Positions 33,974-44,578 of a DNA stretch of 64,000 bases are shown here, piece after piece; the first letter of the stretch is position 1; each line of letters begins with the position of its first letter. Origin of the DNA: Paraniabella defluvii (lineage in GTDB: Bacteria > Bacteroidota > Bacteroidia > Chitinophagales > Chitinophagaceae). Under the pieces are notes generated by a model. That model searched no databases, had not been told where the DNA came from, and worked only from the letters and a program-made list of their open reading frames with translations. A program made the position numbers and the translations under genes. The stretch covers positions 3,782,001 through 3,846,000 of the forward strand of contig CP079215.1 in the NCBI GenBank assembly GCA_019316985.1. The letters are read 5' to 3'.

Positions 33974-34243
33974 ATGGTTACAAAAAACATCATAGTAAAA
34001 GGAAAAGTACAAGGTGTTTTTTTCAGGCAGTCAACACAAAGAAAAGCCGAGGAGCTGGGCATAAACGGCAGCGTGGAGAATTTAACAGATGGGTACACTG
34101 TGAGCATTCTGGCTACCGGCGAAGAACACCAGTTGGCTGAATTTATTAGCTGGTGCCAGCAGGGGCCTCCACGTGCTGAGGTGCAACAGTTAGAAATTTC
34201 GGATATGCCTTTGCAGAAGTTTGAGAAATTTTCTATTTTGTAG
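33974..34243 (+). CDS. acyP: Acylphosphatase
   Basis: Hydrolyses carboxyl-phosphate bonds. Seen: the phosphate loop GKVQGVFFRQS with the catalytic Arg, and GSVENLTDG with the catalytic Asn. 89 residues, complete, typical length. The loop has Phe where many relatives have Gly or Trp before FR, a tolerated position. Follows the GAF gene by 4 bases, so probably cotranscribed. Confidence 0.95.
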   Translation: MVTKNIIVKGKVQGVFFRQSTQRKAEELGINGSVENLTDGYTVSILATGEEHQLAEFISWCQQGPPRAEVQQLEISDMPLQKFEKFSIL

Positions 34244-34350
34244 CAGTTATTATTAAACCCATTTTTCATAAAGGATCAGCTTGCCGGTGTCTTTTACAAA
34301 CGCAGGTGATAAGGTTCTGTATGATACTATTTTAAAATAAAAAGCAGTAC

Positions 34351-35087
34351 ATGAAAAAATTAGCAGCATCGTCGTTAGTGTTTTTAGCGTCGCATCCTCT
34401 TTCGCTCAAAATAAAGATCCACGGTTAACAGAAATCTGGCAACCCGAACCCAGGGTAGTTACACGGGTAAAACAGCTGCAGATGCACCGGCAGATGCGGT
34501 GGTGTTGTTTAATGGCAAAGATTTAGATGAATGGCAAACAGAAGATGGAAAACCTGCCAGATGGAAAGTAGAGCAAGGGATTGTAACGGTTACCAAAGGC
34601 ACTGGGGTTATAAAAACCAAGAAAGCGTTTGGCGATTGCCAGTTACATGTAGAATGGCGCACACCTGCAGAGGTAAAAGGTGAGGGGCAGGGAAGGGGAA
34701 ACAGTGGTATCTTCCTAATGGGTTTATACGAACTGCAGGTACTGGATAGCTATAATAACCGTACCTATAGTAAACGGTCAGGCAGGCAGCATTTACAAGC
34801 AAACAGCTCCTTTAGCCAATGCTTCAAGAAAACCCGGCGAATGGCAGACCTACGATATTATTTTTACAGCTCCCCGGTTTAATAAAGACAGCAGCGTAAA
34901 GTCGCAGGGCCGGATTACGGTATTACATAACGGGGTATTGGTACAAAACAATACTGCTATCTGGGGAGCAACGCAATATATCGGAATTGCTACTAACACC
35001 TGGCATAAAGAAAAAGAACCTATTATTCTGCAGGATCACGGAGATGCTGTAAGTTTCCGAAATATTTGGGTAAGGGAACTGGAGTAA
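34351..35087 (+). CDS. DUF1080 (3-keto-disaccharide hydrolase-like) secreted protein
   Basis: Concanavalin-like beta-sandwich protein. Seen: signal peptide (restored across a break near 34385, ending SSFAQ), LFNGKDLDEWQTEDGKPARW, FGDCQLHVEWRTP, RGNSGIFLMGLYELQVLDS, an EWQTYDIIFTAP strand and FRNIWVREL at the C-terminus, all DUF1080 hallmarks. About 246 residues. Frame breaks near 34385, 34455 and 34775. Members act on 3-keto-glycosides in some Bacteroidota; the substrate here is unknown. Confidence 0.88.
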
Positions 35088-35189
35088 TATCAATTTATTT
35101 TTATACAAATCATAATGTTTTCTCAAAAGCTCTCTGAATATAAAATAGAGCCATAAAGCTTCTATATTTGCATTCTTAAATCAAAATGG

Positions 35190-35662
35190 ATGAAGAAAAT
35201 ATACCTGGTTTTAGGCCTGCTTGCAATTATAGCAACCACCTCTTGTAGCAATAATGACCCTAAAGAAGAGCCGCAAGCCGAAAGTGCTGCCACCCCGATA
35301 GCAACCGGGTAGGCACCGGTAACCCAACTGCTGTTATAGAAGCTTATGCAAACGATAAATCCAGCATCAGTACAGTCAATATAGATCCGAATGATACTAC
35401 TTTTACAACGCGTATTAAAACTCTTTATGTTTCTGACGAAAACGGGAAAAAACTGGCAGTTGTTTATGGATTTAAAGCTAATCCCAACGGGGTGGCAATA
35501 ATTGAAATAGAAGGTGAAAAACCTATAACACTTAAGCAAGTCGAAACAGCGCCGGGAGCACAATATGAATTTACTAATGGTACAATTACATTGAAGAAGA
35601 TCGATAAAGGAGTAGAGGTTAATGAGAGTGGAGAAGTAGTGACATACAAAGAGATTTTGTAG
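35190..35662 (+). CDS. Small lipoprotein A, unknown function
   Basis: Not recognised. About 158 residues with a lipoprotein signal (Cys19, ATTSC) and acidic linker NNDPKEEPQAES. The body reads IEAYANDKSSIS, NIDPNDTTFTTRIKTLYV, KLAVVYGFKANPNG and EGEKPITLKQVE. One frame break near 35305. A clear paralogue lies at 42927-43398, sharing AYxNDKS, IDPxDTxFxTRIKxLY, LAVVYGFK and GEKPITLK. Mature protein probably small, beta-rich and membrane-anchored. Confidence 0.75.
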
Positions 35663-35785
35663 CCAACCGTAATTTTTTTTTGAAAAAAGCCAAATATATT
35701 TTTTTAAATAAAAAAACGTCTTATCTTGTTCTTTCTCAATGAAGGAGAAGGAGCTTAGAGTAGTAAATAATTAAGTTTTTGAAGC

Positions 35786-35806
35786 AGCTTGAAAAAGCTT
35801 TTTTGT
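35786..35806 (+). terminator. Short stem-loop with T-run, spacer before the GT2 gene
   Basis: AGCTT-GAAA-AAGCT followed by six T. It sits ~125 bases after lipoprotein A and ~140 before the GT2 gene. The rest of the 281-base spacer is AT-rich with long A and T runs; I see nothing else in it. Confidence 0.45.
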
Positions 35807-35943
35807 GCCACTACTGGTTTAAATATGGAGAACAATAGCAAGACCGTTTATCTGTTTTAGTGTCTTTTTACTTAATAAATCAATTTTTTTACGCTGTATT
35901 AGCCGCAATGACGGTTGATTTGTAAATTAGCGTGATATTGAGG

Positions 35944-36751
35944 ATGAGCCAAAATAAGCATATAGTAGATCATACATTCGTAATCCCTGCCTATAAAGAT
36001 TCCCCACATTTAGAGGCTTGTATTAAGGCGTTAAAAGAACAAAAAAGCCAACGAATATCTTAGTTGCTACATCAACACCATCCGCTTATATTCAGTCTAT
36101 AGCGTTGAAATATGATGTTCCGTATTATGTGTCTGAAAGAGGTGGAGGAATAGGAAGAGACTGGAATTTCGCAATAGCAAGCGCATCTACCAGGTATGTT
36201 ACCATAGCGCACCAAGACGACATATACGAAAGTAATTATACTGAAGAGATACTTAGCGCGATAAGAGACAATCAAAGCCGGAAACCCTTAATAGCTTTTT
36301 GCAATTACACCGACGTAGTAAATGGAGCGGAAAGGAAAAATTCTTTAAATGCGATGGTTAAAAACATTTTATTATTTCCGTTCCGGATCAAAAAAGCAAT
36401 ATCCTCCCGGCTCGTTAAAAAGCAATACTTTCGGTAGGCGATCCCATCTGTTGCCCCTCTGTAACCATTGACCGGGTGAATACAGGCGATATTCGATTCT
36501 CCGAACAGCATAGCTGTGTATTAGATTGGGTAGCCTGGTTGGAACTGTCCAAAAAGAAAGGCGCTTTCATTTTTGTAAACAAAAAGCTGGTGAAACATCG
36601 TATACACATTGACTCTGAAACCACCAATCAGATACAAAATGGAACCCGTTACCAGGAAGAATTGGAAATACTTTCAGGTATTTGGGGAAAAAGTATTGCG
36701 AAATTATTATCGAAATTTTATAGTAAAGGGTACACAGACAATAAGGTTTAA
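35944..36751 (+). CDS. GT2-family glycosyltransferase
   Basis: Inverting nucleotide-sugar transferase of GT-A fold, probably cell-envelope or surface polysaccharide related. Seen: DHTFVIPAYKDSPHLEACI (nucleotide-binding start), GIGRDWNFAIASASTRYVTI, an acidic metal motif HQDD in place of DxD, a DWVAWLELSKKKGAF helix and LVKHRIHIDSETT. About 270 residues. Frame breaks near 36060 and 36430. Stands alone on the plus strand, convergent with kdsA; donor and acceptor unknown. Confidence 0.85.
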
Positions 36752-36762
36752 ATAGCCTTACC

Positions 36763-37583
36763 TTATAATAAGGCCTGTCTTATTTTTACCATTTGCTCCA
36801 ACAGGTTTTCCAACTGGTTTAACGGCAACATATTAGCGCCGTCGCTTTTCGCAATGGCAGGGTTAGGATGTGTTTCTATGAAAATTCCATCCACGCCGCT
36901 GGCTATTGCAGCTTTAGCAATAGTACCAATCATTGTAGGGTTGCCTCCGGTAACGCCGCTGCTTTGGTTGGGTTGCTGTAAACTGTGTGTGCAGTCCATT
37001 ACAACGGGTGCACCATGTGCCTGCATCCAGGGTATGTTGCGGTAATCGACCACCAAATCGGTATAGCCGAAGCTATTACCTCTTTCTGTCAGTAAAACTT
37101 TGTTGTTTCCTGCATTATTGATTTTTTCAACAGCAAACTTCATGGAAGGTCCGCTAAGAAATTGCCCTTTTTTACATTAATTATTTTCCCTGTTTGGGCC
37201 GCAGCTTCGAGCAAATCGGTCTGCCGGCACAGAAAGGCCGGGATTTGAAGAATATCTGCATATTTTGCTGCTATAGCAGCCTCGTCGTGGGCATGTATAT
37301 CAGTTACTGTAGGAACTGAAAAGGCCTCACCGGTTTTCTTTAGCAGTTCTAAAGCTTCATGATCTCCAATTCCGGTAAAAGAACCGGCGCTGGTGCGATT
37401 AGCTTTTCTGTAAGATGATTTAAAAACATAAGGGATACCCAGCTTTCTACACATTTCTGAAACTGCACCAGCAACTTCCATAACGATCGTTTCACTTTCG
37501 ATAACACATGGACCGGCCAGCAGAAAAAAATTATCTGGATTGTAAACCTGTTGCTTAAATAATGTTTCTAAAAATGCTTGCAT
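36763..37583 (-). CDS. kdsA: 2-dehydro-3-deoxyphosphooctonate aldolase (KDO-8-P synthase)
   Basis: Condenses arabinose-5-phosphate with PEP for the Kdo of lipopolysaccharide. Seen: [99 protein letters not shown] and [17 protein letters not shown]. About 273 residues. One frame break near 37145. Its presence shows an outer membrane with Kdo-containing lipid A. Confidence 0.97.
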
Positions 37584-37717
37584 GGGAGCAAAAATATTAA
37601 AAGACTTTTGGAGAAGCAGAAAATTCTCTAAATGCTCCAGTTAACCGGTGGAAAATCGATTGCGCACCATCTACCGGCAAATGCATTATTTCAATATGTT
37701 TGTGAACAATTTTTTAT

Positions 37718-38666
37718 ATGGTAAAAGACAAAATTCTGGTAATCGGCTCCTCGGGTCAGATAGGGGTAGAGTTAACCCTGGCATTGCGTAAAATATATGG
37801 TAACAACAATGTAATTGCCTCTGATTTAAGAGAGGAAAATGAATTGTTGAAGGGGACTGGGCCCTATGTTAGCATTGATGTGATGAACAAGGAAATGCTG
37901 CATGTACAAATCATAAGGCAGAATATTACCCAGATCTATTTATTAGCAGCCATACTCTCTGCAACAGGCGAAAAAAACCCTGGCCTGGCCTGGCATTTAA
38001 ATATGCAAGGCTTGCTGAATGTATTGGATATAGCCCGGGAAGAAAATCTTAAAAAAGTATACTGGCCGTCATCTATCGCTGTGTTTGGTCCTACGTCGCC
38101 CAAGCAAAATTGTCCCCAGCAAACTATTATCGAACCAACAACAGTGTATGGTATCAGTAAGTATGCCGGCGAGTTCTGGTGTAATTATTACAATATTAAG
38201 TATGGAATAGATGTCAGGAGTTTACGCTACCCCGGTTTAATCTCCTATAAATCTGCACCGGGTGGTGGCACTACCGACTATGCAGTTGAAATATTTCACG
38301 AAGCATTGGAAGAAAAAAAAAGTATACCAGTTTTTTAGCAGAAGATACTTACCTGCCTATGATGTATATGCCGGATGCCATAAGGGCAACTATAGAATTA
38401 ATGGAAGCGCCCTCAGATAAAATATCTATACGGACGTCGTATAATGTATCGGCGCTCAGTTTTTCGCCAAAAGAAATTGGCGCAGAAATACAGAAACATA
38501 TACCCGATTTTACGATGAGTTATCAACCGGATTACCGGCAGGCTATAGCCAATAGCTGGCCGCAAAGTATTGATGATAGCGTTGCTCAAAAAGATTGGGG
38601 ATGGAAGCCGCAATTTGATTTGGCAACTATGACTGACGACATGTTGAGAAATCTTAAAAAGCCTGA
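37718..38666 (+). CDS. NAD-dependent epimerase/dehydratase, L-threonine 3-dehydrogenase type
   Basis: Extended SDR enzyme, most like the UDP-epimerase-type L-threonine dehydrogenase. Seen: Rossmann ILVIGSSGQIGVELTLAL, Asp at the end of beta-2 (ASDLRE), ILSATGEKNP, PSSIAVFGP, catalytic Tyr/Lys in TVYGISKYAGEFW, LRYPGLISYKSAPGGGTTDY and YNVSALSFSPKEIG. Frame break near 38320. The open frame runs to 38766 through a terminator, so I place the true stop at 38666 (LKKA then stop), which needs one lost A near 38658. About 316 residues. Confidence 0.85.
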
Positions 38667-38729
38667 CAGGCTTAGTAAAGATGTTCATAATTTAATCAGA
38701 AACAGGCCACAATCATTCTCAATTACAAG

Positions 38730-38762
38730 AAGCTGCTTTTCAAAAAAGTGGCTTTTTTATAT
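38730..38762 (+). terminator. Intrinsic terminator after the SDR gene
   Basis: 11-bp stem AAGCTGCTTTT / AAAAGTGGCTT (two G-T pairs) and a T-run. From here to 38996 the sequence is AT-rich and holds no gene I can support. Confidence 0.6.
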
Positions 38763-38996
38763 CTAATAAACCGGTGTTATATATAGCTAACTGTTTTTTA
38801 ATAATTAAAATTTGTTGGAAATTTTTTATTCACCTTATATTTGCTATGCATTAACATTTTGTTGTATAACCTGAGATAAACCCAAAAATATATGCCATAA
38901 ATTAATTATTGAAGGACTAACGATATAAGTGAGACTGGATAATTGAAACACCACAACCAATTAACTGTTCGCTACTAGTGAAATGAAAACAAAGCC

Positions 38997-39773
38997 ATGG
39001 TAACCAAAGTTCAGATTATTGAGGAAAATAAGACTGCCTGGGATTTAGTCAAATACAAAATAGAGTCTTCTACAGAGAAAAAACTCGATTTTTTACCTTT
39101 TCACCCCTCGGTAGAGGAGTCTATAGGTGCATTATTTCTGCATCGCCCCATATACTTATATCAGACTTGAAAGCACTGCATAGTTATGATCTTGATGTAG
39201 TTGAAAAGCTGCTATACCAAAGCATTGCCAGGCCCAAAGTGATAGTTCTGGCGGCTTCCAATCAGCTGGAAGGAATTCAACGGATTGTTGAAATTGGTAT
39301 TGCGGCTCTGGTAATCAAGCCATTGAATACCGATAACCTTGGGCGAGCTATTCAGCGGGTAATGGGAATGATCGACACAGATAAAGATGTGCAAACCGAC
39401 GATCATTTTATTACGCTTAAAGCAAACCGGTCGCTGTTATACCTGAATCAGCAGGATATTCTTTTTTATTGAATCTAATCGTAATATCTGCACCGTCACT
39501 GTTAAAGACGGGAACCATAAAACCGTTAATGAAAGCATCAGCAGTATCGATCAACGCATTTTGGCGAAGGACCTTATGAGGATTGACAAAAGCACCATCA
39601 TCAACCTGTCTAAAATAGTATACCTCGGAGGCGATAAGTACAACAAAGAGTGTCGTTTACGATTAGATAACGGCAACGAGATTTCCAAAACGCTTAGTAA
39701 AATTGCTATGAGCAGACTGTACAAAATTGTATCCAATAAGGTTAAAAATAAGGGACAAAACATCGTTTTATAA
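38997..39773 (+). CDS. LytTR-type response regulator
   Basis: DNA-binding regulator of ~259 residues. Seen: an N-terminal receiver-like domain with the Asp of ILISDLKAL at the phosphorylation strand, VIVLAASNQL (Thr/Ser replaced by Ala), and Lys-Pro in ALVIKPLN. The C-terminal LytTR domain has FIESNRNICTVTV, RILAKDLMRIDKSTIINLSK and GNEISKTLSKIAMSRLYKIV. The receiver lacks the usual acidic pair at its start. Frame breaks near 39150 and 39470. No histidine kinase is adjacent. Its gene precedes the highly expressed collagen-like gene by 170 bases. Confidence 0.85.
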
Positions 39774-39806
39774 CGTTTCGTCCTTCAAAATCCACTTTAT
39801 TTCCTC

Positions 39807-39841
39807 TTTGTTAATTAAAGTCAAATAAAATGCTAATCTTG
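39807..39841 (+). promoter_or_regulatory. Possible promoter of the collagen-like lipoprotein gene
   Basis: TTTG at 39807-39810 and TAATCTTG at 39834-39841 resemble the Bacteroidota -33/-7 boxes, with one mismatch in the -7 box and a 23-base spacer, longer than usual. It would give a leader of ~95 bases. Confidence 0.3.
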
Positions 39842-39942
39842 CCCAAAATATATTCCTGCGGTAAGCCGAAAAGCAGATGAAAGTTAGAGTAGGCATCATT
39901 TTTAACAAAAACATAATTAATCAATTAAAAAACTTAATTACT

Positions 39943-42302
39943 ATGAGACGATCCTTCTTATCCGTTCTCGTTCTAGCCTCACTGATCGTGGGAGTAGAAT
40001 CTTGTAAAAAAGGGGACACAGGTCCTGCGGGTCCTGCGGGTCCAACAGGTGCTGCCGGTGCTCCTGGTGCTGCTGGTACTAAAGGTGCCGATGGTACGAT
40101 TATTAAAGCTGGTGCTACTGCTCCAACTGGTAATGTTAACGATTTCTGGTTAAACACAACTACTGGTGTGCTTTATGGACCAAAAACAAGTGCTAATGGT
40201 GATTCTAATTGGCCTGCTACTGGTGTTAGCTTAAGAGGCGCAACTGGTGCTAACGGTACCAATGGTACCAATGGTGCAAACGGCGCAACTGGTGCTGCCG
40301 GCGCTAACGGTGCAACTGGTGCTACAGGTGCAACTGGTGCCAATGGTACTAGCTTCTTGTCTGGCCCTAACGCTCCTACTGGTGGACAAGGGAACCTGGG
40401 TGATACTTATTTTGCTACAACCAGCTCTATGGTATACGGACCTAAAACAGCCGCTGGTTGGGGTTCTGGTGTTGCAATTGGTGTTACTGCAACTCCACGT
40501 GTATTTTTCTTAGATGTAACTTTAAATGGCGGTACTGAATTTGGTAAAATTTCTACCTACAGTGATACTGCTCTTGTTATTGACACAGACAGAGGTATTA
40601 TCGCTTCTTCTGATGCCTTAAACAGAATAGATATTGAGCAAAGAATTGCTCACTACCCAGGTTGGTCTTCTTTCAACGGAAGGGAAATTCTGTTCAATGA
40701 TGTAGCGTTAACCAACACAAACCAATTGTTCATGGTACCTACACAGGCATCTGATCTTAACAACACAGTTGGTCGTACTTTCGTGTACACTAAAGATCCT
40801 AGAAATGCTAAATATGTAGCTATTATCAGAAGAGCTGGTGAATTAGCTGGTTTAACAATGACTACAAACCCTGCAAATCCTCTTCCTGCTACAGCTCAGC
40901 CTAATCCTGTAACTATTCCTTCTTCAGGCGTACCTTACGGTGGCGGTGGTTTAAGATTTGGTATTGCTTCTCCAGTTTCATCAGCAGCCGTTCAAGCTCA
41001 AATTGGTCAGGCGATTATCGATTTAGGTTTAACTTCCTCTGATGCACTTCCTGTTGTGAGCTACACTTTCTCAGTTGACGATTCTATTCGTTTAACAAGA
41101 AATGCTACAACTGGCGGTCCTGGTACTTATAACTCACTTTGCTACTGGATGTATGCTGAAGCTTCACATTCAGACGGTACAGGAACAGCTAATATCAATA
41201 ACAAGACTTTTGCTATTGGAAGCTTAGTTGACTTCTTCACCGTATGGAAAAAGCTGCTCCAACTACTGCAGTAGAGTTCTCTGACTTTGATGTTAAGAAA
41301 ACAATCAATCTGAACACCTTAGCTGACAACGGTTTAGGTAGTGCATGGACTGCAGCAAGAAAATCAGGTTCTATTGACTTTAAATTTATGTACGCTACAC
41401 CAGCCGGACATGGTGCTACTGCAGGATTAGCTAGCCAAAGCTCTATTAATCCAGCTTTAACCCACTCTGCTGGCTCTGCTACATTAGTTCCTGGTGTTAC
41501 TGGTGGTCTTGGTGCAAGACAATATGCTCCTGGTACAGTAACTACATTAGGCCCTTGGGCAACTAACACAACAACCGGAGCTCCAACTGTTACTCCTGCT
41601 GCTTCTTTCCCTGCGTACAACGTACAAAACCTGTACAACACTTGGATCTCTTTAGATGATGCTGGTGTGTCTGGTAACCCAGGTGCGACTATCGGTGGCG
41701 GTACAGGTAGCGGTGCAGCTAATGATTACAGCTTGGAAAATGGTGCTCACGGAGATGTTTACTTCTTAACTCCGCCTGCATACGAATTCGGTACTTTCAC
41801 TGCATACAATGGTGGTGCTCAGTTCTCTGTTGCAGATCCTGCTTATGGTACTTATAACGTGCCTGCTCCATCTACAACTAATGCTTACCCTTACACTGGT
41901 ATCTGGTTGCAAAATGGTTATCTGCAAGTAAACTATAGAGTATACAACGGTGGTACAACTTTACGTAATGTTACTGCTGTTCCTGCTGGTGTTGTATTTA
42001 ATGGTACAACCGGAGCTGATGCTTACTCTTACAACTGGACTGGTCCTAAAGGTTACATTGGTGGTACAGGTATTGTACCTACTCCAACATGGCCTGTTGC
42101 AACTACTGGTGGTAGCTACTTTGATGGTCCTTGGCCTGGTAACCAAAATACAGCTTGTCAAGGATACTATTTCTCTGGTAAATTCATCCCTGCATCTACT
42201 AAGAGAAATGATGTTATCATCAAATTGAAAATTCAAACTATTCCTTCCAACAATCCAAATGATGCTCCTATCATTTTGAAAGCTGGAAATCAAGTTAAAT
42301 AA
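39943..42302 (+). CDS. Collagen-like surface lipoprotein, ~787 residues
   Basis: Large lipoprotein with Cys21 (GVESC), then a collagen-type Gly-x-y tract (GDTGPAGPAGPTGAAGAPG), a module ending LYGPKT..WPATGVSLRG, a second Gly-Asn/Ala-Thr tract and a second module ending VYGPKTAAGWGSGV. The remaining ~600 residues are Gly/Thr/Ala/Asn-rich, beta-like and without recognised domains. Codon use is narrow: GGT, GCT, ACT and AAC dominate, as in the ribosomal genes here and unlike neighbours, so expression is probably very high. One frame break near 41245. Start at 39943 gives the signal; a strong terminator follows. A surface fibre or coat role is inference. Confidence 0.8.
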
Positions 42303-42322
42303 TTTGATATATTTTCAAGTAA

Positions 42323-42359
42323 AGAGAGGCCGTCTGTAGATGGCCTCTCTTATTATTTT
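42323..42359 (+). terminator. Intrinsic terminator after the collagen-like gene
   Basis: Perfect 9-bp stem AGAGAGGCC / AGAGAGGCC complement (42323-42331, 42342-42350) with a 10-base loop, followed by TTATTATTTTT. One of the strongest in the window. Confidence 0.88.
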
Positions 42360-42376
42360 TATACTTTTTAGTTTTT

Positions 42377-42864
42377 ATGAAAAAAGAAATTTGAGCGCTG
42401 CTTATCTCAATGCTTTATTTTTTCTAATTGCAGGCTTACTTGTTGCCTGCGGAAGTGGTAAAGGGGAGCAGGAAAATGATAAGGTAGAACAACAGGTTAA
42501 AACTGTTCAGATTGAAAAGCCCATTGTGGAAGATTCTATAGCCAAAACCAGCATTAGTTGGATAGATTCAACATTTAAGGATATTGGTGTAGTGAGAGGT
42601 AAGGATTCGGCTCTAATAACATACAAATTTAAAAATACCGGCGATAAGCCATTGATAATTCAAGCCATTAAATCGAGTTGCGGGTGTACCGTGGTCGATT
42701 CTTTAAAAGAGCCGGTATTGCCGGGTAAAGAGTCTCTAATTAAAGTGAAGTTCTATGCCGCCGATCAGGCGGTGGCTACACATGAAAAACATGTATATGT
42801 TATCACAAATACTAAACCTCATCACGGCACAACGCTTAGTTTTAAGGTTGAGGTAAAAGAGTGA
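42377..42864 (+). CDS. DUF1573 lipoprotein
   Basis: Small envelope protein with an ASH/PapD-like beta domain. Seen: after a frame repair in the A-run near 42384, lipoprotein signal MKKRNLSAAYLNALFFLIAG with Cys25, then SWIDSTFKDIGVVRGKDSAL, KFKNTGDKPLIIQAIKSSCG, CTVVDSLKEPVLPG and the FYA strand, all DUF1573 hallmarks with the paired Cys. About 162 residues. The start lies after the preceding terminator, so it has its own promoter. Function unknown. Confidence 0.85.
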
Positions 42865-42926
42865 GTTAAGGGTGGTCAATTATAAATCCGAAATTTTATA
42901 TATTCGCGAACAAATATTTTTAGGAT

Positions 42927-43398
42927 ATGAAAATGAAATTAACCGCAGGCGTTGTTTTGTTGCCTCTTTTTTCTGCTTGTAAAAGCAACGATAATCAGGC
43001 AAAAGATGAGTATATTAAAAGAATAGCGATCATGTTGTTAAAGAGGCTATAGTGCATGGTTACGAGGATAAGGACACCGGAGTTATCAATGCTTATTTAA
43101 ACGATAAGTCTACTATAACCATAAATGACATTGATCCCAAAGATACCTCGTTTAAAACACGGATTAAACTTCTATACAAGTCAAATTCAGACGCTAATGG
43201 ATTAGCCGTTGTTTATGGCTTTAAGGACAATGGAAATCCGGGAATTGCTGTCATGCAAAAGATTGGGGAAAAACCAATAACCTTAAAGGAAGGAAAATGG
43301 AAAATGGAGCAAGGATTTATTCAAATGGCGATATTACACTTCAAATGACTGGCAATTTTGCCTTTTTAAATGGAGTGCAGTACGAAGAAATCAAATAA
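42927..43398 (+). CDS. Small lipoprotein B, paralogue of lipoprotein A
   Basis: Not recognised as a named family. About 157 residues with lipoprotein signal (Cys18, LFSAC), acidic linker, and the shared body NAYLNDKSTIT, DIDPKDTSFKTRIKLLYKS, LAVVYGFKDNGN and GEKPITLKEG, then GDITLQMTGNFAFLNGVQYE. Frame breaks near 43030 and 43310. The paralogue at 35190-35662 has the same order of motifs. A strong terminator follows. Confidence 0.75.
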
Positions 43399-43420
43399 TG
43401 ATCCTGTAAATATCAGAAGT

Positions 43421-43457
43421 GCGGCTTTAAAATAAGCCGCTTTTTTTTTTTTTTTTG
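43421..43457 (+). terminator. Intrinsic terminator with long T-run
   Basis: GCGGCTT / AAGCCGC stem (43421-43427, 43434-43440) with a 6-base loop and about 17 consecutive T. It closes the lipoprotein B unit. Confidence 0.9.
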
Positions 43458-43503
43458 CCAATTGTGATTTTACCCCTGTTAATACTTAGCTTTGCTAACC
43501 GCT

Positions 43504-44212
43504 ATGATGAAAAGGCTTTTAATTGTCATACCTTCCTACAACGAGGAAGCCGCACTACCAAAACTGCTAAATGAATTAAAGACCACTGCTTTTTTAAATT
43601 CATTTATAGTGGTGCCGTTAGTAGTTAATGATTGCTCCAGGGACAGAACAGAGTCGGTGGCTAAAGATTGTGGTGAAACAGTTATCAGCCTGGTAAATAA
43701 TTTAGGTATTGGTGGTGCCGTGCAGGCAGGAATTAAATATGCCAAACGTAATCAGTTTGATTATGTGCTGCAAATGGATGGCGACGGACAACACCCCGGC
43801 TGAAGTAAATAAACTATTGCAGGCAGCTATTGAAACTAACGCCGATGTTATTATAGGCTCCAGGTTTATCAACAGGCAGGGATTTCAGACATCTTTTACC
43901 CGTCGTTTGGGAATAAAATACTTTCACTGGCTTAACCGGTTGTTGACGCACAAAAGTATTTATGACACCACCTCGGGTTTTCGTTTATTAGGATCGCGTG
44001 CTATCAACCTCGCCGCCACTTATTACCCTGATGATTACCCCGAGCCTGAATCGCTTATTTTCTTTTCGCGTGCCGGACTTACTATAAAAGAAGTAGCTGT
44101 AGTGATGCGGGAGCGCCAGGGAGGCAAGTCTTCGATTGCAGGTTTCTCCACTTTATTTTATATGACAAAGGTTACGCTAAGTTCCATTCTTTCTTATGTT
44201 AGAAAAATATAA
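43504..44212 (+). CDS. GT2 glycosyltransferase, polyprenyl-phosphate sugar synthase-like
   Basis: Probably makes a polyprenyl-phosphate-linked sugar. Seen: LIVIPSYNEEAALPKLLNEL, VVNDCSRDRTESVA, NNLGIGGAVQAGIKYAKRN, the metal motif MDGDGQH, GSRFINRQGFQTSFTRRLG, TSGFRLLGSRAI and EVAVVMRERQGGKSSI, as in DPM1/ArnC-like GT2 enzymes. About 236 residues. One frame break near 43800. It precedes a DUF2304 gene by 5 bases and a multi-pass TPR protein gene, so the product sugar may feed that operon. Confidence 0.9.
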
Positions 44213-44217
44213 GCATT

Positions 44218-44577
44218 ATGACAAAGATCCAGATAATTGCTATCGCTATTAATTTTTTCTTCCTGCTATACACCAGCCGTTTAATTGTAAAAGGAAAACT
44301 AAGGGAAGAGTATGCAGTAATCTGGTGGATTTGTGCCGGAGTGCTGTTCCTGTTTTCAATCTGGTCTGAGGGGTTAGGCATCATCTCCGAATTTTTAGGC
44401 GTACAGGTACCTACCAATCTTATATTTTCCGCACTTATATTTGTAATATTGATCTACCTGCTTCATCTCTCTCGTGTAAACTCCAAACTTCAACACCAGG
44501 TAACAAGGCTTACACAGGAGCTTGCTATTTTAAATCAGCGCCTAGAAGCGTTAGAAACTGAAAACAGAACTAAATAA
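44218..44577 (+). CDS. DUF2304 membrane protein
   Basis: 119 residues, complete. Seen: three hydrophobic helices (IIAIAINFFFLLYTSRLIV; VIWWICAGVLFLFSIWSEGL; LIFSALIFVILIYLLHLSRV) and a C-terminal coiled coil (LQHQVTRLTQELAILNQRLE). DUF2304 genes commonly follow polyprenyl-phosphate glycosyltransferase genes, as here; a helper role in that step is inference. Confidence 0.9.
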   Translation: MTKIQIIAIAINFFFLLYTSRLIVKGKLREEYAVIWWICAGVLFLFSIWSEGLGIISEFLGVQVPTNLIFSALIFVILIYLLHLSRVNSKLQHQVTRLTQELAILNQRLEALETENRTK

Positions 44578-44578
44578 A

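Noticed and set aside
40010..40350. Short repeats in the collagen-like gene read as a CRISPR array or tandem repeat locus
   Set aside because: The repeats are codon-based Gly-x-y units in an open frame; unit length is 9 bases and there are no spacers.
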